From assembly GCA_964478165.1 (NCBI GenBank), contig CAYZGU010000023.1:1-42096 (forward strand): a stretch of DNA of 42,096 bases. The letters run 5' to 3'. The notes under the pieces were generated by a model. That model was not told where the DNA came from, searched no databases, and saw nothing but the letters and a program-made list of their open reading frames with translations. This document shows, in pieces, positions 8,863-18,209 of the stretch (position 1 is its first letter; every line of letters starts with the position of its first letter). The position numbers and the translations under genes were made by a program. Source of the DNA: CAYZGU01 sp964478165. GTDB lineage: Bacteria > Poribacteria > WGA-4E > JAJDTR01.

Positions 8863-9825
8863 ATGGGAAATCGCGTTTTTGAAAAACTGGAGAATCGTGA
8901 AATACTTGATGGAAGCCCGATCTTCGTGTTCGCCGCAGATCCGCTCGCCGCAGTGGGAGTTCAGGGGCTTGGATATGTTCAGCACCCCAAACCTCACTAT
9001 CGAACTCGCCCTGAATTTTTGCAACTGCAAAGAGATCTCGTGGCTGATGAAAGCATCGATGGATTACTGATGACGCCGGCCGATGCGGAAGTCCTGGCAC
9101 TCGAGGAAACACTCTTCGATAATACACCCGTAACACCACTTGTCCGCATGAATGCAGAGACTGCCATCTGGAGTCCGCGTTTTGGCGCGTACCAGTCCCA
9201 GCATTCAAGACCCTTCCAAACCGTATTTCCAGACGAAGCGCGCACCTCTTGTGAAACGCTTCTTGCACCCGCATTGGAATGTCGCGTGCCTTTAGGATTG
9301 TATTCAATCACGTTGAACAACGATGTCGTAGCAGATGAACGGATGCTTAACGCCTATATCCAATTTGCCCACACGGTCGGCGAGCTCGAAGGAATCGATC
9401 ACATCTTGGAGGTGTTTCTGCCAAACATGAAACTTCCTGGTTTAGATGATGAAAAACGAGGTATGTATATCGCCGATTCAATTGTGCGAACGATGAACTA
9501 CCTTCGCAAACATCAACGGCCACGCTTCATCAAAACCGCTTATACATCCTCTAAGGTTTGGCGTGAACTAACACAATTCGACCCAAGCCTAATTATCGGC
9601 GCACTCGGAGGCCCACGCGAAAACGCTCGCAAGACACTGCAGCTTGCTCAAAACACGTTTCAAAATGGGGGCCGTGCCATTCTATTTGGACGAACAATTT
9701 TTGGAGAAGAATCGCCTGTCGACATTGCACGAGCACTGAGACGGGTATTGGATCGAGAGTTGAGTCCGGAAGATGCCCACGCAGCTTATCAGAAATCGGT
9801 GCGCACAAAGATTCGAGGCATGTAA
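8863..9825 (+). CDS. Class I aldolase-like protein (DeoC/FbaB/LacD superfamily)
   Basis: The 320-residue product starts at an ATG preceded by CAGGAGTCAC, a good ribosome-binding site; longer in-frame starts would run into priA. The fold looks like a (beta/alpha)8 barrel. RFIKTAYT with Lys224 resembles the Schiff-base strand of DeoC/FbaB/DhnA-type aldolases. LIIGALGGPREN (243-254) and ILFGRTIFGEESP (274-286) resemble the phosphate-binding loops of that group. The tail ALRRVLDRELSPEDAHAAYQ is also typical of FbaB-like proteins. The substrate cannot be named: fructose bisphosphate, tagatose bisphosphate or another sugar phosphate are all possible. It is separated from priA by 56 bases and has no catabolic neighbour. 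Confidence 0.6.
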   Translation: MGNRVFEKLENREILDGSPIFVFAADPLAAVGVQGLGYVQHPKPHYRTRPEFLQLQRDLVADESIDGLLMTPADAEVLALEETLFDNTPVTPLVRMNAETAIWSPRFGAYQSQHSRPFQTVFPDEARTSCETLLAPALECRVPLGLYSITLNNDVVADERMLNAYIQFAHTVGELEGIDHILEVFLPNMKLPGLDDEKRGMYIADSIVRTMNYLRKHQRPRFIKTAYTSSKVWRELTQFDPSLIIGALGGPRENARKTLQLAQNTFQNGGRAILFGRTIFGEESPVDIARALRRVLDRELSPEDAHAAYQKSVRTKIRGM

Positions 9826-10006
9826 CACCCATATAGAGATGTTCCGCGCCTCATCTGCAAATCCAGCAGGATTAACAATCGTATCCAACACCAGACACAG
9901 CGGGACATAGCTGAGTTGCGGGATGCGAGCTCAAAAAAACCATTCCAGTCTCTAGTTACGGTTCTATTCGTGCTTTCAGGAGGAAATTTCATTAACCAAT
10001 TAGGAA

Positions 10007-10231
10007 TCACACCTGAAAAGCAGCATCGTATTCCGATTCTGGCAACTTGGACCACAATTTTTCTTTTATATGAATCTGGGCAGCGAACTCATTGGAGATA
10101 CGCGATAAATTATTAATGAAGCTGTCCCAACTAGACCCGCCGTTTTCGGCGTGTCTCGCTTGGCCATCCGCCATTAGTAGAGCCAGTTCGTAATAATTCG
10201 GACGATTTCTTCGAGTGTTATTTCGTTCCAT
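10007..10231 (-). CDS. Possible small protein, unknown
   Basis: A 74-residue frame from an ATG at 10231, with only a weak upstream purine stretch. The product (beginning MERNNTRRNRPNYYELALLM) has a protein-like, mixed composition without low complexity. I recognise no family. It may be a genuine small gene or the remnant of a longer one, because the frame stays open upstream to 10402. It stands alone in a gene-poor kilobase, so confidence is low. Confidence 0.22.
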   Translation of the reverse strand: MERNNTRRNRPNYYELALLMADGQARHAENGGSSWDSFINNLSRISNEFAAQIHIKEKLWSKLPESEYDAAFQV

Positions 10232-10604
10232 GGTCAGTTTCTCGTTATAGGAAATGGTGTGGCCAACCTTCGCGAATCTTGTTCCCAATACAACCCGCAC
10301 AGCCACTATACAGGAGTTTTTTATCCAGTTTCTTTTTATCCAGTTTCTATTGAAACGCATCTTCCTTCCTTTTTGTTGCAAGTCTTTTCTTGCAAGAAAC
10401 AAAAAACCTCGATTAAGACCGCTTATCTCAACGAGACTAGGTTAGAAAATTCCATTTATTAGCGTATACAGCAAGATCGTCTGTGTTCAGTGTCTCACCA
10501 GCATTATGCACAAATTGACGATGTTTTACGCTTTTTGAAGCATATTCGGCCCACAACACGTTAAATTCAACCAGCACATCCTCGGTTGATCGGTTTTTAG
10601 CATT

Positions 10605-10622
10605 CCCCGCGCCGGCGCGGGG
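10605..10622. repeat. 18-bp perfect GC palindrome
   Basis: CCCCGCGCCGGCGCGGGG is its own reverse complement and is far more GC-rich than the surrounding AT-rich intergenic DNA. It has no loop and no following T-run, so it does not look like a terminator. Confidence 0.6.
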
Positions 10623-10862
10623 AGGAGTGTGCCGCACACTTGATTGATTGCCACCTAATCTGGTGAAACACTACCATCATTGAGATTCTCCGGTTAGATT
10701 GACTTTGTGAAGTTTTTAGTTTTTCGCGAATCACGGTTGGGTCAACCCATGTTTTTCCAACAACACACGTCTCATGAAAACGCTAGAAGAAACAAAAGAA
10801 CAAACTGTACATGCAACAGAATAGCTACATAGAAAATTGCACGGATTAGGAGGAGCGAACCC

Positions 10863-12617
10863 ATGAAAAGTGACCCGAAGACAGTACCCAGTGACATGGA
10901 AACTGTGCACGACACTGCGTCCCAGCATTCAACGTCCGCTGACTTTATCCGACAGATAGTAGAAGAAGATCTGCGGACCAATGTATACCAGGGACGAGTA
11001 CACACGAGATTTCCACCAGAGCCGAACGGTTATATACATCTAGGAAGTGCAAAAGCCATTTGCATCAGTTTTGGCATAGCCAAAGATTACCGCGGTCTTT
11101 GCAACCTAAGATTTGATGACACAAATCCGACAAAAGAAGATGTTGAATATGTGGAATCAATCAAGGAAGATATTCGATGGCTGGGCTTCGATTGGGAAGA
11201 CCGTGAGCTGTATGCCTCGGACTATTTCGATCAGCTCTACACCTGTGCTCTAAAGTTAATCAAAAAGGGCTCGGCATATGTCTGCGATCTGAGCGCAGAA
11301 GAAATCCGCTACGGAAAATATCGTGGCACGTTAACGGAAGCGGGAATTGATAGTCCCTATCGCGACCGCCCTATTAAAGAGAATCTCGAATTATTTGAGC
11401 GGATGCGGGCCGGTGAATTTGAGAACGGCTCTCGAACACTACGAGCAAAGATTGACATGGCATCTCCCAACCTAGTTATGCGGGATCCGGTCATGTACCG
11501 CATCCTACATGAAACACATCATAGAACCCGTGATGAATGGTGCATTTACCCCATGTACGATTTTACCCATTGTATCTCGGACTCCATCGAAGGCATAACC
11601 CATTCTCTTTGTTCTCTTGAATTCGAAATTAATCGTCCCTTGTACAATTGGTTTCTTGACCAATTGGACATCTATCATCCGCAGCAGATTGAGTTCGCAA
11701 AACTATTTCTGAGCTATACTGTGCTAGGCAAGCGAAAGCTAATCCAGCTAGTCCAAGAAAAACATGTAAACGGTTGGGACGATCCCCGGATGCCTACATT
11801 GTCTGGGCTACGGCGGGCTGGCTACACGCCAGAAGCAATCCGAGACTTCTGCAATCGAATCGGTATATCTAAAGCGGATAATCTAGTTGACGTTTCGTTG
11901 CTTGCATATTGCCTCCGTCAGGACCTTAATAAACGAGCACTGCGCGTAATGGCTGTGTTGGAACCTCTCAAAGTCATCATTGATAACTACCCGGAAAACA
12001 AAACCGAGGAACTGAATGCTGAAAACAATCCGGAAGACGAGGATATGGGTTCGCGCAAAATTCCGTTCTCTCGGGAGCTCTATATCGAGCGGGATGACTT
12101 TACGGAGCATCCCCCGAAGAAGTATTTCCGTTTGGCACCTGGACGTGAAGTTCGGCTGAAACATGCATATTACATCACATGTAATCGCGTCGTTAAGGAC
12201 AAACACACCGATGAAATTATCGAAGTTCATTGTAACTATGACCATACGACACGGGGTGGTTGGTCTGACGACGGTCGTAAGGTCCGAGGGACATTACATT
12301 GGGTCTCCGCACCTCACGCAGTTGAGGCCGAAGTTCGCCTATATGAGCACCTTTTTACCAAGGAGAACCCCAATGACATAGAGGAAGGCCGGGAGTTCAC
12401 AGACTATTTAAACCCAAACTCACTCCAAGTATTAACATCATGCAAAGTTGAACCAAATCTAGCGCACGCCACTCTAGCCAATCACTACCAATTTCTCAGA
12501 AAAGGATATTTCTGTCTCGATTCAGACGCTTCCAATGGAAAACTGGTGTTCAATCGAACGGTGACACTGCGCGACACATGGGCGAAGATTCAGAATACAC
12601 AACGCGGAAGTTCATAG
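10863..12617 (+). CDS. glnS: Glutaminyl-tRNA synthetase with variant signature motifs
   Basis: GlnRS charges tRNA-Gln directly with glutamine. The 584-residue protein starts at an ATG after TTAGGAGGAGCG and aligns with GlnRS throughout: FPPEPNGYIHL (50-60), RFDDTNPTKE, YDFTHCISDSIEGITHSLC, KHVNGWDDPRMPTLSGLRR, and the C-terminal beta-barrel anticodon domain (PGREVRLKHAY, LHWVSAPHAVEAEVRLY, NPNSLQVLTSC). Both class I signatures are altered. HIGH is H-L-G-S (59-62), losing the second His, and the KMSKS counterpart, usually M/L-S-K-R, is V-L-G-K-R (287-291). The catalytic Lys290 remains. A Glu/Asn/Asp-rich insertion at about 375-392 joins catalytic and anticodon domains. gltX follows after 32 bases and is probably co-transcribed. 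Confidence 0.95.
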   Translation: MKSDPKTVPSDMETVHDTASQHSTSADFIRQIVEEDLRTNVYQGRVHTRFPPEPNGYIHLGSAKAICISFGIAKDYRGLCNLRFDDTNPTKEDVEYVESIKEDIRWLGFDWEDRELYASDYFDQLYTCALKLIKKGSAYVCDLSAEEIRYGKYRGTLTEAGIDSPYRDRPIKENLELFERMRAGEFENGSRTLRAKIDMASPNLVMRDPVMYRILHETHHRTRDEWCIYPMYDFTHCISDSIEGITHSLCSLEFEINRPLYNWFLDQLDIYHPQQIEFAKLFLSYTVLGKRKLIQLVQEKHVNGWDDPRMPTLSGLRRAGYTPEAIRDFCNRIGISKADNLVDVSLLAYCLRQDLNKRALRVMAVLEPLKVIIDNYPENKTEELNAENNPEDEDMGSRKIPFSRELYIERDDFTEHPPKKYFRLAPGREVRLKHAYYITCNRVVKDKHTDEIIEVHCNYDHTTRGGWSDDGRKVRGTLHWVSAPHAVEAEVRLYEHLFTKENPNDIEEGREFTDYLNPNSLQVLTSCKVEPNLAHATLANHYQFLRKGYFCLDSDASNGKLVFNRTVTLRDTWAKIQNTQRGSS

Positions 12618-12649
12618 AGTTGTGATGAAAAAAGGAGTTTACAACCAAA

Positions 12650-14134
12650 ATGAAGGCAGATTCGCCAATCCGGGTGCGCTTTGCACCCTCTCCCACAGGA
12701 TTCTTGCACATCGGCTCGGCTCGCACAGCTTTGTTTAATTGGCTCTTTGCAAGACATCACGATGGGACATATATCCTCAGAATCGACGATACAGACGCAG
12801 AGAGATCTACTGAGGCCTCCATGCAAGAAATCTACGACTCCTTGAAATGGCTGGGGCTGAATTGGGACGAGGGTGCGGTTGTTGGAGGACCATATGCGCC
12901 TTACGTTCAATCTGAACGAGGGGAGATTTACCGAAAACATGTGAGCAACTTATTGGATAGTGGGGCTGTCTATCACTGCTATTGTACACCGGAAGAATTA
13001 TCGGAGATGCGCGAGCAGGCAAAAATTCAAAAGCGCAATCAAACCTATACTGGCAAATGCCGCAACTTGACATCAGAGGATCGCCAGAAACTAGAAAAAG
13101 AGGGACGTGAGCCGGTGGTTCGCCTCAAAGTTCCGGAAAAGCAAATCGTTATCGAAGATCTCATCCTTGGGGAGATTAGAATAGCACCGTCCACGCTTCA
13201 GGATGAAGTAATTGTGAGGTCGAACGGTGTACCGCTCTATAACTTGACTTCAGCTATCGACGATCTGGAAATGCAAATCACCCATGTAATTCGAGGTGCA
13301 GATCATATTAATAATATAGCAAAGCATGTGTTGATATATGAAGCGCTGAATGTGGAAGCTCCTCAATTTGCTCATGTACCGCTAGTCCTAAACAGTGCAA
13401 AAGGTGAAAAACTGAGCAAACGAAGACACGGAGACCTCGTCACTGTGGGGAAATACCGCCAAGATGGGTATCTACCAGAAGCAATGGTTAACTTCCTGGC
13501 ACGGCTCAGTTGGTCTTATGACGATAAGTCGGAAATTTTCTCCGTTGATGAATTGGTCGAAAAATTCGATTTGGGAAGGGTTGGAAAAGCAAACAGCGTA
13601 TTCGACATTCAGAAACTACAATGGTTCAACGGACATTATGTCATGGAATTAGATCTCTCGGCGCGAACTGATGCCGTGATTCCGTACCTACAAGAGGAAG
13701 GTGTGTTGGAAAACGATCTTTCACTAGAGCGGCGCGCATGGATAGAAAAGGTGGTTGAAGCTGTCGGAGATCGGTTGACGACACTCGCGGACATAACCTC
13801 TCAGACCCGTTACTTCTTTACTGATGCCTTCGAATATGACCCGAAGGCAATCAAGAAATGGTGGAAGAAAGCATCGGTACCTGAAATGCTACAAAAGTTA
13901 CGCGATACAATAGCCGCACTTGAGACGTTTGACCTAGAAAATGTCGAATCTGCAATTTGGGCCTACACCGATGAAAACGATATCAAGCGCATACAAGCAA
14001 TGCAACCACTACGAATCGCGCTCACAGGGCTATCTTTCGGACCGGGGCTGTTTGAAATCTTCGTTCTCCTCGGTAGAGAGCAAGTACTCCAAAGATTGGA
14101 CCGTGCAACACGCTACTTAAGAGAAGACGCATAG
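12650..14134 (+). CDS. gltX: Glutamyl-tRNA synthetase
   Basis: GluRS loads glutamate on tRNA-Glu. The 494-residue product begins after AAAGGAGTTT. It shows RFAPSPTGFLHIGSARTALF (10-29) with the GluRS form of HIGH (HIGS, 20-23), and KLSKR at 254-258 followed by RHGDLVTVGKYRQDGYLPEA. Cys110, Cys112 and Cys137 resemble the zinc-binding insertion of E. coli-type enzymes (CYCTPEEL ... KCRNL). GALNWS-type wording is replaced by LARLSWSYDDKSEIFS, still normal for the family. It sits directly after glnS. With a separate GlnRS encoded next door this enzyme need not misacylate tRNA-Gln, but whether gatCAB exists elsewhere is unknown. Confidence 0.96.
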   Translation: MKADSPIRVRFAPSPTGFLHIGSARTALFNWLFARHHDGTYILRIDDTDAERSTEASMQEIYDSLKWLGLNWDEGAVVGGPYAPYVQSERGEIYRKHVSNLLDSGAVYHCYCTPEELSEMREQAKIQKRNQTYTGKCRNLTSEDRQKLEKEGREPVVRLKVPEKQIVIEDLILGEIRIAPSTLQDEVIVRSNGVPLYNLTSAIDDLEMQITHVIRGADHINNIAKHVLIYEALNVEAPQFAHVPLVLNSAKGEKLSKRRHGDLVTVGKYRQDGYLPEAMVNFLARLSWSYDDKSEIFSVDELVEKFDLGRVGKANSVFDIQKLQWFNGHYVMELDLSARTDAVIPYLQEEGVLENDLSLERRAWIEKVVEAVGDRLTTLADITSQTRYFFTDAFEYDPKAIKKWWKKASVPEMLQKLRDTIAALETFDLENVESAIWAYTDENDIKRIQAMQPLRIALTGLSFGPGLFEIFVLLGREQVLQRLDRATRYLREDA

Positions 14135-15042
14135 CCATGCAAACAGCACTCTTGGAAAAGTCTCTTCACACGTATTTTTTGGATTCGCGATTCTGACAAA
14201 ATGATACGCTTTCACCTTTCAGAAGGAATTAGTTTCTTCCGCAGAAGAAGTTCTGAATAACAAGCGATCCAGTATTTTATCACCCCCACGCGATTCTGGG
14301 CGCTAACCAATTAGGAGCGAGGGTTATACCTGGAATAACCTACACGGACTTGTCGTCTAACCGACACACCTTTCCAATTAAGCCTCTATGGCCACAGATT
14401 TTGTTGATTTCTCGAGCAATACGCATTACTTTGCGTTTGACGCGGAAGACACTTTGGTTGACAACTCGCCATGAGATCTCCAAACCTGCCGTAACCCCTC
14501 GTCGTTAGTGTTTGCTTCAGAGGTCAGAGTACGAAAAATGATGCTGTGTTGGCATTACTCTTTGACTGATTACCTCTCCCACATCTGTCCAAACTTGGCG
14601 TGCCTTAGTCTGACAAACAAATCATTGTTGTTGCCCTATACATTATTCATATCAGACTGAATTCACGTTGCTGAAACAATCGAGAAACCCTAGACACATT
14701 AGAATCTATCAATTCAGTCTCGCACCTGCTGGGTGGCCTGCCCTTCTACAAAGGTGAGATTCACTTATGGGAGAAATGAGTAATGGCACTGAGAACCCAA
14801 ATCCACAAGTCCCACGATAGATTCGATCACTCGAAAAGACTCAATCACAAGGGGAAAGCCCATGAATTTGAGAACTCCCTTTAACACAGACAAGTGCTGG
14901 TGAGGTATTCTAACATGGATAAAAAACTCGTGACAACCGAGCTAAATTGTGCCATAATCTCTGGGTTGAGCAACAGGCATGACATTATTCGAATCCTGTG
15001 TTCTTTCTCTAGATCTGCTAACCAATCTTTTGGAGGTCACCG
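14135..15042 (+). other. 908-bp non-coding stretch
   Basis: I see no gene, RNA gene or clear terminator here. One promoter-like element near the right end is listed separately. Base composition is AT-rich and stop codons are frequent in all frames; no family remnant was recognised. Confidence 0.5.
14930..14958 (+). promoter_or_regulatory. Putative sigma-70 promoter for the RraA-family gene
   Basis: GTGACA at 14930-14935 and CATAAT at 14953-14958 each match the consensus at five of six positions and are 17 bases apart. The likely start point is about 75 bases before the ATG at 15043. Confidence 0.4.
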
Positions 15043-15783
15043 ATGCCGGATTTAACCGAACAAGAAATGTTTGCAATATTGCGTGGATTTGATACGCCGT
15101 CAATTACGAACGTTGTCGCAACATACCCTGGCACCGACCTATGCCTTGGACTTTATAATCCCTGGACTGAGAATTGGTATACCGATACCTCGATTCGCTG
15201 CATGTATCCCGAGTTGGGAGCGCTCGTCGGCTATGCTGTCACCTGCATCTATGGATTGCCAGATCCCAATTTCTCTGAATTATCTTTCATGGATGTCATT
15301 GACACACTGGATGCTTCCAAGAAACCAACAATTCTGGTGTTTGAACAGAAATTCCCTCCGGAGATTGCGAACAAGGCGGGACTTGCCGGCGGAAACATGA
15401 CCTCCGCAATGAAGGCTGTGGGCTGTATCGGCGCTATATCCAATGGGCCTTCCAGAGACCTTGATGAGATTCGTCCGATGGAATTCCAGTACTTGCTTAG
15501 CGGAATAACACCTGGACACGGGGCAATGCAACTACAGGCAATTAATGTCCCTGTCACAGTTGGCGGGATGGATGTAGCACCTGGCGAGCTTATCCACATG
15601 GACGAGAATGGTGCGTGCAAATTTCCAAGCGAAAAGCTTGAAGCAGTTGTAAAAAACGTACAGGCATTGCGAGACGAGGAGGCGGACCGGATTGACAAAC
15701 TGGCAAACGCCAAAACTGCTGCGCAGGTCCGTGCAATCTTCAGCGGCCATACATATGCCGAGCATGAGGATGACATTCAGTAG
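15043..15783 (+). CDS. RraA / 4-hydroxy-4-methyl-2-oxoglutarate aldolase-like protein
   Basis: This family includes the RNase E inhibitor RraA and metal-dependent HMG/4-carboxy-4-hydroxy-2-oxoadipate aldolases. The 246-residue product starts after TTTTGGAGGTC, a strong ribosome-binding site. The family core is visible: AGGNMTSAMKAVGCIGAISN (115-134), followed by GPSRDLDEI. Arg138-Asp139 corresponds to the Arg/Asp pair that in HMG aldolases binds substrate and metal. The tail has VPVTVGGMDVAPGELIHMDENG, the usual end of the fold. The presence of the RD pair favours an aldolase or related sugar/keto-acid enzyme over pure RraA. The next gene, a membrane carrier, starts 87 bases downstream, so they may form one unit. 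Confidence 0.75.
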   Translation: MPDLTEQEMFAILRGFDTPSITNVVATYPGTDLCLGLYNPWTENWYTDTSIRCMYPELGALVGYAVTCIYGLPDPNFSELSFMDVIDTLDASKKPTILVFEQKFPPEIANKAGLAGGNMTSAMKAVGCIGAISNGPSRDLDEIRPMEFQYLLSGITPGHGAMQLQAINVPVTVGGMDVAPGELIHMDENGACKFPSEKLEAVVKNVQALRDEEADRIDKLANAKTAAQVRAIFSGHTYAEHEDDIQ

Positions 15784-15870
15784 ACTTCGTGCGCAAACGA
15801 AATCCGAGGGGGCGAACAACAGTCCAAGCTAACACCCATCAAGTAAACTTCAGGCTTAGTCCGCAACCAT

Positions 15871-17109
15871 ATGCTCTTCACAAAACGAACGATTCTTACC
15901 GCTTTAGCTATTTCTGCCGCTGCAAGCTTTCTACTGTGCGGATACGAATTCATCCGGGCAGTATCGACATCTCTATTCATAAAGGCGTACGGAGCACATA
16001 ATCTACCACGCGTCATGGTTGCTATCCCACCCGCCGTATTGCTACTGCTTTATATCTATGGGAGAATACTCTCATGGTTGGGCGCGAAACGCGCTCTATT
16101 ATTGACCTCGCTCCTGTCAGCTGTCCTCATTGCAGGAAGTTTCGGTCTGCTCATAAATGGATACGCGCTCGCAGCTGCTTTTATCTATGTATTCCGAGAG
16201 GCCTATATTGTACTCATTATCGAGCAATATTGGTCGCTTGTCAACAGCACGTTTAGCGCAGAACAAGCACGCAGAATTAATGGTCCGTTCTGCGGCCTGG
16301 CATCACTTGGCTCGATCGCAGGTGGGCTGTTTGTGGGTCAGTGGGCTGAACGCCTTGGTTCCGAAACATTCCTTATTTTTACTGCGGCTTCTCTTTTACC
16401 CGCAACAGCATGCGCTGTGTTGGCCTACACATTCGCTGGTGAACCAGAACCAACCAAGGTCAAAGAGAGAGGCAAGTTTGGACACCTAGGAATCGGTTCG
16501 GTTTTCCACTCGAGTCATCTGGTACTAATCTTTCTATTAATTATTACGACTCAGGTCATCTCTACTGTCCTGGACCTAAGATTTAACGGCTTGGTGGAAA
16601 TTGTAATCCCTGAGAAGGATGCGAGAACGGCATACTTCGGGAACTTCTACGCTAAGCTCGGCATAGCTGCTTCTATCCTTCAGTTTATTGCCGTTCCCTT
16701 GGTTCTGCGAGTAGTGCCACTTCGTATCGTACATCTCAGTATTCCCGCAGTCCATCTGGTCTTCTGTGGTCTGTTAACCTTTGCCCCATCACTACGGAGC
16801 GGAGCCACAGCATATCTTCTATTCAAGGCCTTTGATTACTCAATCTTCCGCGCTGGCAAAGAGCTATTCTACATCCCATTGTCATTCGATGAGCGCTATC
16901 GCGCGAAACAAGTGATTGACACCTTCGGCTACCGGTTTGCAAAAGGTGGGAGTGCGGGTATCATTGCACTAATTGGATTAGTGATCACTGTTCCGGGAAT
17001 CGCATTTTCGACGACTGCCATGATCATGGCAGTCGCCTGGGGAATCATTGCGTCGCATCTCACAGTACGATTTCAACGCTTGCACACGCACTCAACTGAG
17101 TTGAAATGA
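15871..17109 (+). CDS. Nucleotide-translocase-like (NTT/MFS-type) membrane carrier
   Basis: A 412-residue, very hydrophobic protein with about ten to twelve membrane segments. Several stretches resemble the ATP/ADP-translocase (NTT) branch of the major facilitator fold: YEFIRAVSTSLFIKAYGAHN (26-45) near the N-terminus, where true NTTs have an LRPxRD-type loop, and a first-half EQYWSLVNSTFSAEQARRIN. GLASLGSIAGGLFVGQ continues the match. Free-living bacteria often carry such NTT-like carriers whose substrates are unknown, so ATP/ADP exchange should not be assumed. The ATG has only a weak ribosome-binding site. An SCP2-like gene starts 68 bases after its stop. Confidence 0.6.
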   Translation: MLFTKRTILTALAISAAASFLLCGYEFIRAVSTSLFIKAYGAHNLPRVMVAIPPAVLLLLYIYGRILSWLGAKRALLLTSLLSAVLIAGSFGLLINGYALAAAFIYVFREAYIVLIIEQYWSLVNSTFSAEQARRINGPFCGLASLGSIAGGLFVGQWAERLGSETFLIFTAASLLPATACAVLAYTFAGEPEPTKVKERGKFGHLGIGSVFHSSHLVLIFLLIITTQVISTVLDLRFNGLVEIVIPEKDARTAYFGNFYAKLGIAASILQFIAVPLVLRVVPLRIVHLSIPAVHLVFCGLLTFAPSLRSGATAYLLFKAFDYSIFRAGKELFYIPLSFDERYRAKQVIDTFGYRFAKGGSAGIIALIGLVITVPGIAFSTTAMIMAVAWGIIASHLTVRFQRLHTHSTELK

Positions 17110-17177
17110 ATCAAAAACAGGGAACGGGAAAACTGGTGGCAGTTTGGGGTTAAATAACTGAGAAAGGCTTTTTTGTG

Positions 17178-17585
17178 ATGCCCGTTTTTGAATCTGCAAA
17201 CAATCTCTATAACTGTTTTGGCGGATTATTTGAATTGATGAGGCGCCATCCGCAGACGCAGGGGTTTTTGGAAACGGTAGACTTGACAGTCAGGTTTGTT
17301 TACACGGATCCAGAAGCCACTATCACCCTCGTAGCTACAGATGGACAACAATCCATCTACTGTGGTGAATGTGATAAGCTTCCTGATGTTCAACTTGTCA
17401 TGACAGGCGATGTCGCGCATCGCTTCTGGATGGGAAATCTTAACGTCATGAGTGCGATTTCCACACGCCAGATCGTACCCATTGGTTCACTCGCAAACAT
17501 TCTGACGCTTAAACCTCTTCTCAAGGCCGCAATTGAACTTTACCCGAAACATTTCCAGGAAAGCCTATCAGAGCATTCGAGTTGA
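17178..17585 (+). CDS. SCP2 sterol-binding-like domain protein
   Basis: A 135-residue soluble protein. The ATG at 17178 is preferred to the overlapping GTG at 17175. The middle (EATITLVATDGQQSIYCGEC) and the following DVQLVMTGDVAHRFWMGNLN fit the SCP2 fold, in which an amphipathic ligand sits in a hydrophobic tunnel; the closing IVPIGSLANILTLKPLL is the usual 'G-x-hydrophobic, then leucine-rich helix' end. SCP2-like proteins bind lipids or hydrophobic acyl compounds. No enzymatic motif is visible. Position suggests co-transcription with the upstream carrier, which could point to a lipid-related or hydrophobic substrate, but this is inference. Confidence 0.6.
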   Translation: MPVFESANNLYNCFGGLFELMRRHPQTQGFLETVDLTVRFVYTDPEATITLVATDGQQSIYCGECDKLPDVQLVMTGDVAHRFWMGNLNVMSAISTRQIVPIGSLANILTLKPLLKAAIELYPKHFQESLSEHSS

Positions 17586-18209
17586 TAGACCATTCGAGTG
17601 ATTCATTGACCCCACGCCACACGGCATGTAACCACAAACGCGTGGCTGATTTACTCGCTTGACTCATGGCGATTTGGCATCGTCAGCGTAATTGCGTTGC
17701 TCCAATCTCTATCAAAACTCACACACGTTTTAGAGAGATCCAATAACCAATGGCATCGTCCGATCGAGGACAATCTAATTCGTGACATTAATACGTAAGG
17801 GCTCATCACTGGTAGTAAGATGTCTGTCATTATTACGGAGACGACCAAGATTCCATCGTCTAGGATCCTGTATAGACTTGATTTCCTGCTCCAATTTGTA
17901 AGTCGTTCCTTCAAGAATCCGCGGATGCACGATAATACCGGTAAAGTCCAAAATCTATACTTCGTCAGGCGTGTGTTGAAAGACCGAGTGGATGGTGTTA
18001 ACGATACGCAAGCCGATAGAACGTTGATAAAACAATACTCGATCTCTTGCGCTCAGGGCATTTTTACAGTACGAAAAACGAATGGCTGGAACAAAAATTG
18101 ATAGAAAACATTTCGAGACCTACCAACTTTCTCCATAGCGTTAACCCTAGCGGAATTTGGAAAATAGGGCAGGCTATTCTTTCATCGAAATAATCGGGGC
18201 AATCACCCA
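17586..18209. other. 624-bp stretch without a convincing gene
   Basis: Two overlapping frames of about 90 codons on opposite strands (17651-17914 and 17820-18101) have no ribosome-binding site or recognisable family and look random. A weak inverted repeat with a T-run on the minus strand near 18158-18182 could end the minus-strand oxygenase transcript. Confidence 0.45.

Larger units (their letters stand above)
9826..10862 (+). other. Gene-poor kilobase between the aldolase-like gene and glnS
   Basis: No recognisable gene. It holds a possible 74-residue minus-strand frame (10007-10231), another minus-strand frame of 66 codons at 10437-10637, a short tandem duplication of a 13-base unit near 10320-10350 and a GC-rich perfect palindrome at 10605-10622. 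The last 15 bases contain the glnS ribosome-binding site. Confidence 0.5.

Noticed and set aside
8861..9307. 148-codon minus-strand frame over the aldolase-like gene
   Set aside because: Shadow of the plus-strand gene, which has clear barrel motifs.
10320..10350. Tandem 13-base repeat as a CRISPR or iteron array
   Set aside because: Only two adjacent copies, no spacers and no associated genes.
15249..15776. 175-codon minus-strand frame across the RraA-family gene
   Set aside because: Antisense shadow; the plus strand carries a full conserved protein with a strong ribosome-binding site.
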